Shown: positions 1 to 10,035, counted from the first letter of the stretch. The stretch is 13,500 nt of DNA from Anaeromyces robustus (GCA_002104895.1 MCFG01000093.1:64001-77500); one strand, 5' to 3'. Numbers and translations: made by a program. Notes: a model not told the origin generated them from the letters alone.

Positions 1-472
1 AAACATTATTTGAATGTTTTTTTTTATTATTATCTAATTATAATTACAAAAAAAATAATAATATAAAATAATATAATAATATAATAATTAAATAATTTAA
101 TAATTATTATAGTATTTATAATAATAATTATAATATTAATAATAATAATTGTTATTACAATTAAAATATTTTAAACTATTATTATGATATTATAACTATT
201 ATTAAAGTATATATCGTTACTTTGATCTTAATGTAAATTATATAATATGTATATATTTATATGTATATATTAATCATATTTTATTCTGTATGTATATATA
301 CAAATTATATGTATGAATATGTCAGTTGATTTGTAAAAGTATAATTTGAACATTAAAAAAATTTCATATCGAGAAAAAAAAAAGTTATAAAATAAAAATT
401 TTTCAATAATGAAATAAATAATAATAATAATAATAAATAATAAATAATAATAATAGATAATAAATAATAATA

Positions 473-521
<49 letters not shown>

Positions 522-869
522 GATTATATATATAATGAAAATAATAGAATAAGTGAATAAGTGAAAAGAATTAATAGAAATTTATGTATAATAAATAATT
601 ATATAAAAATGGAATAATTTTTTTCTTTATTTCTTAAAATTTTTATTTTATCATAGATAATAATTATATATGTATTTTTTTTTTAATTTTTTTTATTGTT
701 TAAATTACAGAATATAAAATAAATAATTTTATTAATATTATTATTTTTTAATTGTTTACATTATTAATTATATTTAAATAATATATTGAAAATAGTTGAT
801 TTTATATAATATATTAAATAAACTAATACAACTATAATTTAGTTATATATAAATAAGATTTAAATATTT
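1..869. other. AT-rich non-coding region downstream of the RGS gene
   Basis: No open frame, tRNA or rRNA-like segment can be supported on either strand. The sequence is dominated by A/T trinucleotide and dinucleotide patterns. The only clear structure is the AAT microsatellite described separately. The stretch around 200-345 is slightly more complex but gives no readable protein. It lies 3' of the minus-strand RGS gene and probably holds its 3' untranslated region near 800-869. In such A/T-rich DNA a polyadenylation signal cannot be chosen reliably. Confidence 0.7.
412..521. repeat. (AAT)n microsatellite
   Basis: About 110 bp of AAT/ATA trinucleotide repeat. The left part is broken by AAAT variants and one TAGATAA; from about 475 to 520 the array is uninterrupted. 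The pure right half suggests ongoing slippage and the interrupted left half an older portion. It lies outside any coding region. Confidence 0.9.
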
Positions 870-3800
870 TTATGATAACTCATTGACGTTTTCATTAGTG
901 TAATCTCTATTTACAATAGTTTCATTGTCAATCATTGGTTTCAATAGATTAGAGCCCTTCCAAATATTTTCAGAGTTATCTTTAATTAATGAAGTATTCA
1001 TTTGTGACATTCTTCTAATATTGTTACTATTTTTAATAAAGCTCTCTCTTAAATATGTAATTTGTCTTTTAAAACCTTCTTTTGTTTTAGGATCATCAAT
1101 ATCTTCGTTAATTGACTGTTCTAATGTTGAGAAAATATTCTTTTCAACAAGATATTCGATATTATTATTTTCATAATATTCATAAAGTTTTTCATTTTGA
1201 TCTTTAATACTCTTTTGAGTAATATCACTTTCTTTTCTTGAAGGAAATTCATTTATACAATCATTGAATTCATCATCATCATCATCTTCTACTTCTTTTT
1301 TTTCTTCTTCAGTATTGTTATTATTATCTATTGAAATAATACTCTTATTATCATCTTTATTAATATTATTTAGTGATTTATCATCAAGATCAAATTTACT
1401 TTGTGTTTCTTCATCAATCTTTAAATCAGTCACATTTGAAGTTTTAGATATTGAATGCTTAACTGAATTATTATCTAAAAATTCTTCATTTTTTTCAATA
1501 TCATTTATCATATTAAACAAATTAATAATACCGTTTTCTTTTGACATAAGAAGAGTTAATGTTATAATTGAACGTCTATGGCGATTTTCAACTTTTTCTG
1601 ATTTAGTATTAATTAAATCAGGAGGTGGAGCTTGACCAAAGTACTTCTTAAGCTTATTTGATCTACGTTCATTTCTAATATCTGCTACTGCTTTTTCTTG
1701 TTCAATTTTAATTTCATTTATAATTTCTTTATCATCTATTTGACTATACAAGAAATGTTGAAGGTACTTCAATCTTTTCTTTCTCTTATCTACATCTATA
1801 ATATCTTTAATTTGTTCTTCTGTTAATGTTTCACCAAGGACATTATTCAATTTTTCATTTTTGCGAATTAATCTTTTTCTTTCTTCTTGATCGAATTCGT
1901 TTTTAATGTTTTGTACACTCTTTTTTTCATCTTTAGGTTTTATTTTTGTTAAATCAAGTGTAGAATCACTTTTAGATTCTTCAGATTGTTTATTGATTTT
2001 CTTAACTTGTTGACATAATGTTTCAACATCAACTATTTCACCGAAAAATTTAGCTAATTTTTTTCCTTTTTGTAATTTCATATTCTTTACTTCTTTGATT
2101 CTTCTTTCGCTTGTTTTCATATAATTCTTTAATTCATCATCATTATTTAATACGACACAATCAGCTATTGCAGTTGTTAACCAGTTATTCTGATAAAGTG
2201 TTTGATATGAATCTGCTTCAAGATTGTTAAAATTGAGGCGACTATCTTTAATTTCACTTTTTCTAGCTTTCAAATAATCCAATTTATTTCTAATTGTTTC
2301 ATAATCTGGTTTATAATAATTTCCATAAAAACCTAAAATCCTATTTTTTTCATATTCATTCCTATCTTTTAGTTTGTAAATATATAAAAAAAATATTAAT
2401 TATATTTATTGTTATTATTTTTATTAAAGTTTAATATATGTAAATATATAAATATATATATAAATAAATATGTATATATATACGCTTCTTTTTGTATTTC
2501 TGAAGTTTTTTAAATATTGGATTAGTTTCAAATTTTTGATATAGATATATCTTTAACATAATATATATATGTTCTTGCGCATCATCAAATACTTCAAGTA
2601 CATCATCATTAGAATAATTTAATTCATTAATTTTAATATCTGATTTAATTTCCTCAGTAATATTAATTTGTAATGGAGCATTTTCATCAATATATGTATA
2701 ATAAATATATTGAATATATAATTCATTCATTTCTTTATTTACAGTCTGAAGTACTTCGATATCAAGCCAAAATAATAGATTTTCTACGGAATATTCTTTT
2801 AAACAAAATGTATAAAACATATTTAAAGTAATCTTATTATGTAAAATACTTTGAAATCTCTCATCTAATGTTGGATTTGGAAGCATACTATATATTTTAT
2901 CATGATTTTGTCTATGTTTTTTAACAATAGCACCTTTAACGTTTTGTATACCTTTAACATTATTTACTATATTATTTTCCGTTGTATCTACTTTTGACTC
3001 TGGTTCTTGTGTTTGATCTTCAGATAACTCTTTTTTTAGTTTTTCTACTAAATTTTCTGTATCATCATCTTTTATATATTATTATTAAATAATTCATATT
3101 TATCTCTAAGAGGTGGTTTTTCTATTTATAGTAAAAAGTATTTTTCATCATTTTTTTAATGAAATTATTTATTTAATATTAATATGCAAAAATTATATAA
3201 TATATGTGTTATATTATATAAAACGATATTTATAATAATTAATTATTTATATATATATATATATATAAAAAGAATAATATTAAAAAAATTCAAAAATTTT
3301 TAAAAAATATATATATCTTAAAAGAGAATTTTTTTAATTTATTATTAAATTACCCTCATAAACATTAGTACAATCGACAGTATCAAACATATCGAAAACT
3401 TCTCCAACAATCTCAGTATATTTTAAAATATCACCTTCCGAATTCATAACTGCATTACATTCAAATTGTTGATTTGTTATTAGAGGCTCACTATAATCTT
3501 TTTTTAAATTACCGTAATCTTTTTTTAAATTATTAACATTTTTTGGATAAATAAATTGAAATGCATACTCAGCCTCAATTTGATGTATTAAATCTTCAAT
3601 AGTTTTTTGTTTTTCAATTGTAATAACAAATGCATTTTCACCATTAATTCTAATATTTAATTGAATATATTTTAGAATGTGCTGAGATAATCTTGAATGA
3701 CGTTTTTCAATTACTTTTGATAAACGATTTTGTTTGTCTGAATTTTTATGTGATGATTCAAGTAATGGTCTTGAAAATCTTCGTTCCTTAGGTTGAATTT

Positions 3801-4020
3801 TTGGACTCTCGTGCATAACAGCACTTTCAGTTGATGATCTTTTTCTAAAACCTCTTCTATTATTAATAAAACTTGTCGTTTTATTGACTTTGTTACTCTC
3901 TGCATTATTTATAGATGAAGGAAATGCATCTAGTTGTTCATTATTGTCATCATCTATACTTATTTGTTGTTTTAATTGTGATCCATTATTAAGTTTATTG
4001 TTCCGATTTATATTATTCAT
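870..4020 (-). CDS. RGS-domain protein (regulator of G-protein signalling) with N-terminal ubiquitin-like module, three exons
   Basis: Predicted GTPase-activating protein for a heterotrimeric G-alpha subunit. Exons on the minus strand: 4020-3354, 3068-2484 and 2365-870; both introns are phase 1 with GT..AG ends, giving 915 residues. Residues 1-110 are Asn/Ser-rich and basic. Residues about 118-222 look like a beta-grasp, ubiquitin-like or Ras-binding-type fold (inferred from pattern only). Residues about 289-412 form a good RGS domain: E318-N319-L-L-F322-W323, A353-P354 with N358, and F383-D-D-A-Q387 match the G-alpha contact and core positions of known RGS folds. The C-terminal half is charged and has repeated K-L-x(3)-F-G motifs near 519-534, 584-603 and 651-669, then an acidic tract (about 765-795) and a Ser/Asn-rich tail. 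The start is the first Met after an in-frame stop at 4048-4050. The intron 1 acceptor is less certain than the rest. The RGS call is firm; the other modules are not assigned to a family. Confidence 0.88.
3069..3353 (-). other. Intron 1 of the RGS gene, with (TA)n tract and coding-like 3' end
   Basis: The donor GGTAATT at 3353-3352 follows a phase-1 codon; the acceptor AAAAG ends at 3069 and completes an Asp codon. The intron holds a perfect (TA) run at about 3248-3267. Its last 50 bp are less A/T-biased than other introns here and include an alternative TAG acceptor ending at 3122. That acceptor is also in phase and opens 16 codons before a stop. See the finding on this segment. Confidence 0.65.
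3494..3532 (-). repeat. In-frame 21-bp duplication inside RGS gene exon 1
   Basis: An identical 18-nt segment occurs at 3494-3511 and 3515-3532, offset by 21 bp, which is seven codons. It encodes NLKKDYG followed by NLKKDYS (residues 164-177) in the ubiquitin-like module, probably in a loop. It looks like a slippage duplication that keeps the frame. Confidence 0.85.
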
Positions 4021-5168
4021 ATTTACGTATAATAATCCATATATATTCTATGTTATAAATAAAGTAATTATAATTAATTGTTATTATATATTGTAATTTT
4101 TTGATTATTAAATAATAAATTTGTATATAAAAAATAAAAAGATAAATATGTAAATAAAAAATATATACTTTAAATATAATTTATATCAAAACTCTATTAA
4201 TTAATAAAAACTTTTTTCATCAATGTAATACTAAAAAATAAAATTATGGAGTTTACTTTTTTTCAATAAATAAACTTAATTATAAAAATGGTAATATATC
4301 ATTATTATATATAATATAATTATTATACTAATTTTATTATATATTAAAATATTTATACTTTTGGAATAATTTTTTAAAATTTTAAAAAATTTTTGCATGA
4401 TTTATTAAATAATTAATCATTATTCTACCTAAAAAATAAATATAATAAGTTTAATTTATATGCTATTATATATATAGATTATATTTAAAAAATGATATTA
4501 AATAAACTTGTGCTTTAAAATGTTCCTCACAAAGAATTTTATAATTATATTAAAACAACAAATATATTTTTAAAAGACTATATTTTAATATTATTTTTAT
4601 ATATAAAATTTAATTATTTTTATTATAATTAATAAATTTGTTATATGAGATAATTAAAAATTTATTCTTTTATTCCATTATTATTTAAATGATTATACAT
4701 ATTATTTGTATAAAATATATATAATTTAAAGAATATAAATAATCCTTATACATTTGCTTATTAATATATTAATAAGTAAATGATATAATTAATAAATTTA
4801 TTTTAACATTATATATTTAACATTTATTTTATCATATCATTATTATAACAATTTACATTACTATCATAAATGATTAATATATTAAATAATAATAATAATA
4901 ATAATAATTTTTATTTATTACTGTAATATTTATTAATACATTACATTTTCTATTCATTATTATAATAAATTAATTACTTTTTTTTTAATAAATTGTTAAT
5001 ACATTATTATTTTTCTATACAAAATATTTTTTATATATTGTATATATTTTTAAGTTTTAATAGTTACTATTATCTTTTTTTAATAATTTTTTATTATAAA
5101 TTCTAATATATATTGTTTTTAACTTTAATCATATAAAATTTAATATAATTATTATATTAATTTTAAAA
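4021..5168. other. Non-coding spacer between the kinase 3' end and the RGS gene 5' end
   Basis: About 1.15 kb of A/T-rich DNA with no supportable coding frame or RNA gene. It should contain the 3' UTR of the kinase and the promoter and 5' leader of the RGS gene, both on the minus strand. The stretch 4501-4545 is slightly less A/T-rich but shows no tRNA or snRNA hallmark. A short (AAT)n run lies at about 4886-4909, and the palindrome at 4751-4782 is listed separately. Confidence 0.7.
4751..4782. repeat. 32-bp near-perfect palindrome (hairpin)
   Basis: The sequence runs from CATTTGCTTATTAA to TTAATAAGTAAATG. Every position pairs with its mirror except one, where G faces T. In plus-strand RNA that pair would be a G-U wobble, so the hairpin would be fully paired. 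It lies about 390 bp past the kinase stop codon and 730 bp upstream of the RGS start. It could be a 3'-end or processing hairpin, a protein-binding site or chance; the few G/C bases placed symmetrically make it more notable than the ordinary A/T palindromes around it. Confidence 0.75.
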
Positions 5169-8100
5169 TTAACGCCCTCTTCCTCCCATGCCAACTTGTC
5201 TTGATAATGGTCTCGAAGTTAAAGTTGATGACATAAGACTACTTGATACCATACTACCAATATGCTTATCACGATCTTCATAAGTAAAACCTTCAAATTG
5301 TTGTTGAACTGTAGCAGATAAATAGTTTCCTTCATTAGATACAGAATCTAATGGAACCTCAGATGTAAATTCTTCATCAAAGTTTGAAGTATCAGTTGCA
5401 GAAGACTATTCAAATAATTATCAATCAAAATAAAATTAAATATTTATTAAAATTACACTTACAATATAAATCATTAATATAAATCATATATACATACAAC
5501 ACTTGGTTTAAATGGTGGTTGATATTTCTTATTATACAATTTAACCCAATCAATACCGCCAAAGAATGGATGTGCCTTTATTTCTTCAGAACCATTATTA
5601 CCCAATCTTTCAGTTGGTTCTCTATTTAAAAGCTTTTTTATTTATATTATTTATATATATATATTATATATATATTAAATATACTATTTTAAATATACAT
5701 AATAATAATAATAATATATATAAAACTTAATTATTAATTATACTTTTGAAAGAATATCTTGAGCTAATGGACTCATTTCACTTGGGAATGTTAATGGCTG
5801 TTGAAGAATTTTTTTATACATTTCATTTGTATTTTCATCATAAAATGGTGGAAGACCTGTCATCATTTCATATAATAATACACCTAAAGTCCACCAATCT
5901 ACAACTTTAGTGTATCCTTTTCCTAATAATAACTCAGGCGCTAAATATTCAGGAGTACCACAAAAAGTATTAGTTTTGTTTTTATCTGTCATATTTAATT
6001 TACATAAACCGAAATCACACAATGCAATATGACCAGAATAATCTAATAAAATATTTTCTGGTTTCAAATCTCTATAAATAATTAAAATTTATTTATTAAT
6101 ATTAATAATGAATAAGAAAATTTTATGATAATTTTTTTTTACCCATTTAGCAATATACATTTTAATATAAATTAACAATTACCTGTATATAATATCATAT
6201 TTATGGAGGCATTCTAATGCACATAATAATTCTGAAATATAAAATCTGCTTCTATCTTCAGTAAAAGCACCATCTTTTTGTAAATGGTAAAATAATTCAC
6301 CTCCATTAACGAAAGCAAGAACTAAATATAATTTTTCTGCTGTTTGGAAAGAAAACTTCAAACCAACAATAAATGGATTATTAATTTTAACTAATACATT
6401 TCTCTCTGCTAATGTATGTGAAATCTCTGAGCGTTCAACAACATGTGATTTTCTAATAATTTTCATAGCATAAATTCTATTAGTATCTTTCTTTCGTACT
6501 TGCATAACCTATTATATAAACAGTTTTTATTAAAATCTTATTATATATATAAAATAGCAACATCTAATGAAATAATAATATCTATATATATAATAACAGC
6601 ATCTAACAAAATAATAATATATCTTTCATTTTCTTACCTTACCAAAACTACCCTTACCAATAACTTTCAATAATTCAAATTCATCAATAGATAAAGATTT
6701 TTTAGCCTATACATATTAAAATATATATTAGATATATTAAAACATATATTGAAAATATATATATTATAAAATACATTATTATATTTTAAAATTTTAATCA
6801 ACATACTCCAGCTGGTTTATAACAAACTTGAATATGAACTCTTCTTTCATCATCATCACACAATCCTTCAGCTTCATTCATTTTAATTGGAAACCAATCA
6901 TCAACCATTTTCTAAATAATATATTTATACATAAAATTATATAACCATTCTATTTTTTTTATCCATTTCTTTTTTTTAAAAAAAAATGGTTGAAATATAA
7001 TAATATTTATATGTATATATATTTAAAAATATTTTATTCTTACTTGATCTTCAAAAATTGGTTCTACAACGGTTGTACCAAGTAATATAACATTTTCTTC
7101 ATTATTAACTATTCTTTTTTGATAAAAAGAAATAACAATATTGCTTTCTTTACTTACATCACTGATATATTGTGATAATTATAATATATAATATCATCAT
7201 ACAATTATATATTTATATGAAAATTAATTCTTATTCAAGAATTTTTAAAAATATATAAAAATATAATCAAAATACTATAAATATAATAATATTTACAAAT
7301 GAGCTCTAGCTTGCCAAAGTGGAGGCTTATCACCACCACCATCTTTAGCATTTATCAATGCTTCATTTTTATCGAATTCAACAATACCATATGGAAGACT
7401 TCCTAACGATAAATTACCAATATTTACTGCACCAACAACACGAACTAATAGAGTCCCGTTCAAATGTCCCTTTTCTCCATTTTTATTAGCATTTCCTTCA
7501 GGTGCAGGTGGATTTGGAGTTTGAACACTTTCCTTATAATTTTAAAAAACATGTAAAGATAAATCGATTTAATATTATATATTGCATATATTAATCATCA
7601 TATCTATATGAATTATTCTTTATAAAATTGTTTTAAATATTTATCTGTTTTGTTCTTATTTTCAATATTTATTTATTTTAAATAAAATATATATATCTAT
7701 AAAATAAAAATAAAAAAAAATTTATAAAATAATATTAACCTGAGTTTCTATTATATACCAAAAAATTTTATTTATTGCATTATTTTAACAAGATATAATG
7801 GTAATAATGTTTAAATTAAATATATATAAAAGTTATTTTTAATGATTATTATTGAAAAATCCCCATTATTCATACAAATTATATTTATTATATTTAATAA
7901 TTGATGTAATTTATTATATCATATTTATTATATTTAATATGAAAAAATAATAGTATTTTAGTATATCATGTAAAATCACATATTATATCAATAATAATAA
8001 TTATTATAATTATTATTATTATTATTATTATTATTATTTTATCAGAAAATAATATAGATTCCATTATAAAAAGTATGTTTTATGGTATTATTTTTAAGTT

Positions 8101-8285
8101 TTTTTTTATCAAGTATTTAGTAAAAAAAAAAAATTTTTAATCGTATATATAATATTATATATAAAAAAATATTAATATTCATAATAATATTAATCAGTAT
8201 TATTTAAAAAAGATATTTGCTATTAATAATATTATAAATTTATATATTTATATATTGGTTAGTATTTACTTCTTGATTTAAACAT
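5169..8285 (-). CDS. ypk1: AGC serine/threonine protein kinase of the Gad8/Ypk1 (SGK-like) group with N-terminal C2 domain, about ten exons
   Basis: TORC2- and PDK1-dependent kinase; in fungi this family acts in stress response, sphingolipid and membrane homeostasis and growth. Exons (minus): 8285-8270 and 7747-7740 (tentative), 7532-7297, 7161-7044, 6911-6807, 6706-6638, 6508-6183, 6071-5744, 5632-5498, 5405-5169. All phases agree and the total is 1578 nt, 525 residues. C2 domain about 34-126, then the W132-F-P linker. Kinase domain about 171-430: Gly loop G178-K-G-S-F-G-K, ATP lysine K200, helix-C E219, catalytic Y-R-D294-L-K-P-E-N (Tyr replaces His, usual in AGC), D312-F-G, T328-F-C-G-T activation loop (PDK1 site), A337-P-E. 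The C-tail has T-S-N-F-D-E-E-F near 453-460, a turn-motif candidate S468 and hydrophobic motif F484-E-G-F-T488-Y. After it the protein runs on 36 residues and ends in GMGGRGR. All catalytic residues are present, so it should be active. The C2-plus-AGC order matches S. pombe Gad8; the symbol indicates family, not proven orthology. Confidence 0.94.
6555..6624 (-). repeat. Imperfect tandem duplication inside kinase intron 6
   Basis: Two copies of a roughly 27-nt element sharing CATCTAA, AAATAATAATAT and a terminal TCT lie at about 6555-6582 and 6598-6624, separated by a TA-rich spacer. The duplication lengthens the intron between the Gly-loop exon and the ATP-lysine exon without touching the splice sites. 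Confidence 0.6.
7740..7747 (-). other. Proposed 8-nt micro-exon of the kinase
   Basis: Reading the minus strand, TATAATAG is followed by AAACTCAG and then GTTAATATT, an acceptor and a donor only 8 nt apart. Joined to the 16-nt first exon it gives exactly 24 nt, reading MFKSRKTQ into the secure exon that starts ESVQTPNPP. The phase fit has about a one-in-three chance of arising by accident. The segment is noticeably richer in G/C than its surroundings. Confidence 0.4.
7748..8269 (-). other. Long A/T-rich intron 1 of the kinase (proposed)
   Basis: If the 5' exons are right this intron is 522 nt, far longer than the other introns of the gene (about 92-207 nt). It holds an AAT run that turns into an ATT run at about 7990-8037, able to fold on itself. 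No coding segment was found in it. A TACTAAC box, the classical branch-point consensus, occurs only a few bases after the donor (about 8266-8260), too close to serve that donor; this is the main reason for caution. Confidence 0.4.
8270..8285 (-). other. Proposed first coding exon of the kinase (start codon)
   Basis: The ATG at 8285-8283 lies in AGGAGGAAAAATG with an in-frame TAA 15 nt upstream. After 16 nt (codons MFKSR plus one base) a GTAAAT donor follows at 8269. A separate 5' exon is required because the first secure exon (7532-7297) starts at an acceptor and has no in-frame Met near its left end. The phase (1) fits only if 2 mod 3 nt are added before 7532, which the proposed micro-exon provides. 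Other upstream start exons cannot be excluded. Confidence 0.4.
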
Positions 8286-8462
8286 TTTTCCTCCTAATAA
8301 TTATAATATAAATTTTTTAAAATTATATTACAATTTATTTAAAAATAATTTGTTTGAAAAAAAATGAACAATTATATAAATTTTTTAATTTTTTCTTCCT
8401 TACTACAATTTTCTTTTATTATTTTATTTAATCTTGTATTTTCAACTTTATATAAAATTGAA

Positions 8463-8475
8463 ATAAAAATTAAAA

Positions 8476-8506
<31 letters not shown>

Positions 8507-8534
8507 TAAAAAAAAAAAAAAAAAAAAAAAAAAA
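8463..8534. repeat. (AAAAT)n array ending in a 27-nt poly(A) run
   Basis: A string of AAAAT units (roughly 8463-8507) passes directly into an uninterrupted A run at 8508-8534. It lies upstream of the proposed kinase start. Such tracts resist nucleosome wrapping in fungi and could help keep a promoter open; that role is inference. Confidence 0.85.
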
Positions 8535-9042
8535 GATATATTTAACAATAATAAAATAAAGTATTAAAAACAATTTTTAATTAAAAATAGTATATAAAAA
8601 TATATAATAAAAAAACAGTAATTATGAAATATTTGAGATAAATAATTCTAAAATTATAAAATTATAATAAATAATAAAAGTTTAATAATTATTATTATTC
8701 GCACTATTTATATATATATAAACTCTTAATATAAAAAATCTTTAATTATTTTTATAATTATAATTAAATTATTTACATTTAATAGATTATAAAAAATTAA
8801 TTATAAAATTCTATTGTAATGGGAAATAATTTATAATTATATAATTTAATTATAATTAAATTATTTATATAAAAAATCATAAAAATATAAATTATATTAA
8901 TTATAGTAAAATTATGAATTATAAATATATTTAAAGTTTAAATTTGATTTTACCCAAAAAAAAATAAAAAATAAAAAAAATATATTATTAAATATGATAT
9001 TTATGATAATTAATAATAGTTTCGATTATTTGTAACCAAACA

Positions 9043-9046
<4 letters not shown>

Positions 9047-9073
<27 letters not shown>
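9047..9073. repeat. 27-nt poly(A) run
   Basis: An uninterrupted run of 27 A residues in the divergent intergenic region, the same length as the run at 8508-8534. No clear target-site duplication flanks it, so there is no positive support for a retroposed tail. Exact length may be unreliable for sequencing reasons. Confidence 0.85.
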
Positions 9074-9165
9074 CTACATTTGATAAACATTACATTAAAA
9101 AAAATATTAATTGAATAAATTTTATAATCAAAATTTTAATAGATATATAATATGTTAATAATATT

Positions 9166-9450
9166 AAAAGAGATTTATTGTAATTCTTTTTTTTTTTTTA
9201 TTAATATATTATTTATGTAAAAAGAGATTTTATAGTGATTCTTTTTTCTTTTTCTTTAATTTGTTTAAAAGAAGATTCATAGTATTTCTTTTTTCTTTTT
9301 TTTTAACATATTATTTATTTATTTACGTAAAAAAAATTCATAATACATCTTTTTCTTTTTTTTTTTTTTAAAAAGATTCATAATATTTTTTCATTTATTT
9401 TTTAAAGATTCATAATAATTCTTTTTTATTTTCTTTTATAAAAAAATTCA
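9166..9450. repeat. Decayed tandem repeat of seven units with a dimeric higher order
   Basis: Units beginning with an A-rich block, then GATTCATAATA or a variant, then a TTCTTTTTTCTTTT-like pyrimidine tract start at about 9166, 9219, 9267, 9329, 9370, 9404 and 9440. The first and third units are both followed by a related spacer containing ATATTATTTAT...GTAAAA. The spacing from unit 1 to 3 (101 bp) and 3 to 5 (103 bp) suggests an ancestral dimer of about 100 bp. Each unit is purine-rich then pyrimidine-rich, so it can partly fold. Confidence 0.75.
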
Positions 9451-9800
9451 TTTATGAACTATATTATAAATTACTATAATAATATTATATTTTAGCCAAT
9501 AAAAATAATAATTATTAATTAAACAAATTAAGTTTTTTATTTTTTTAAAAAACAATTATTATTATAAAATAGTAATAAAAATTTTTAAAAAAAAAAAAAA
9601 TATTTATACATTAAATAAATATAAAAGTATTTCTATTATTTCTATTTTTTAATTAAATTGTTTATCAATCTAATATTATGAATTTTTGTTATTATATGTT
9701 TATATATTACCATTAATTTATTTATTTTGAATATAAATGGAATTTAATAATCAAAATGATAAATAATTATTTTTTAATTCTTTAATTTTATTATAATTGC

Positions 9801-9819
9801 TTTTTTTTTTTTTTTTTTT
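9801..9819. repeat. 19-nt poly(T) run
   Basis: An uninterrupted run of 19 T residues in the divergent intergenic region. Confidence 0.8.
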
Positions 9820-10033
9820 AATTAATTGTTATTACAAATTTAATAAAAATATTATTTAGTACTTAATATATTTGTATTAACATTTGAAAAAAATTTTATA
9901 TATAAAATTATTTTAACTAAGATCTGTATGCTAGAATATAAAAAATACTTTTTATCACCTTTCATGCTATATGTATAAAATTTTTTAGTTTTTAAATATA
10001 TCTATTCATTAAATTAATTTACAATTCATTAAG

Positions 10034-10035
<2 letters not shown>

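Noticed and set aside
925-1635. Open plus-strand frames of 83 and 123 codons, the second rich in serine
   Set aside because: They are antisense to exon 3 of the RGS gene. The serine run is the complement of the Asp/Glu-coding tract, and no independent start context or family match is visible.
3711-4096. Short frames overlapping RGS exon 1 on both strands
   Set aside because: They overlap the well-supported exon in other frames and read as low-complexity translation.
4501-4545. Slightly less A/T-rich patch that might be a small RNA gene
   Set aside because: No cloverleaf, box motifs or stable stem could be recognised.
5620-5632. Alternative AG acceptor (AAATAG) inside the kinase exon that starts at 5632
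   Set aside because: It would remove the LLN that precedes [11 protein letters not shown] kinases normally have L-L-x-R-x-P-x-x-R-L-G, so the upstream acceptor is right.
8364-8480. Plus-strand 38-codon frame beginning MNNYINFLIF, hydrophobic like a signal or membrane peptide
   Set aside because: T-rich DNA yields Phe/Leu/Ile codons by chance. The frame runs into the (AAAAT)n array and has nothing else to support it.
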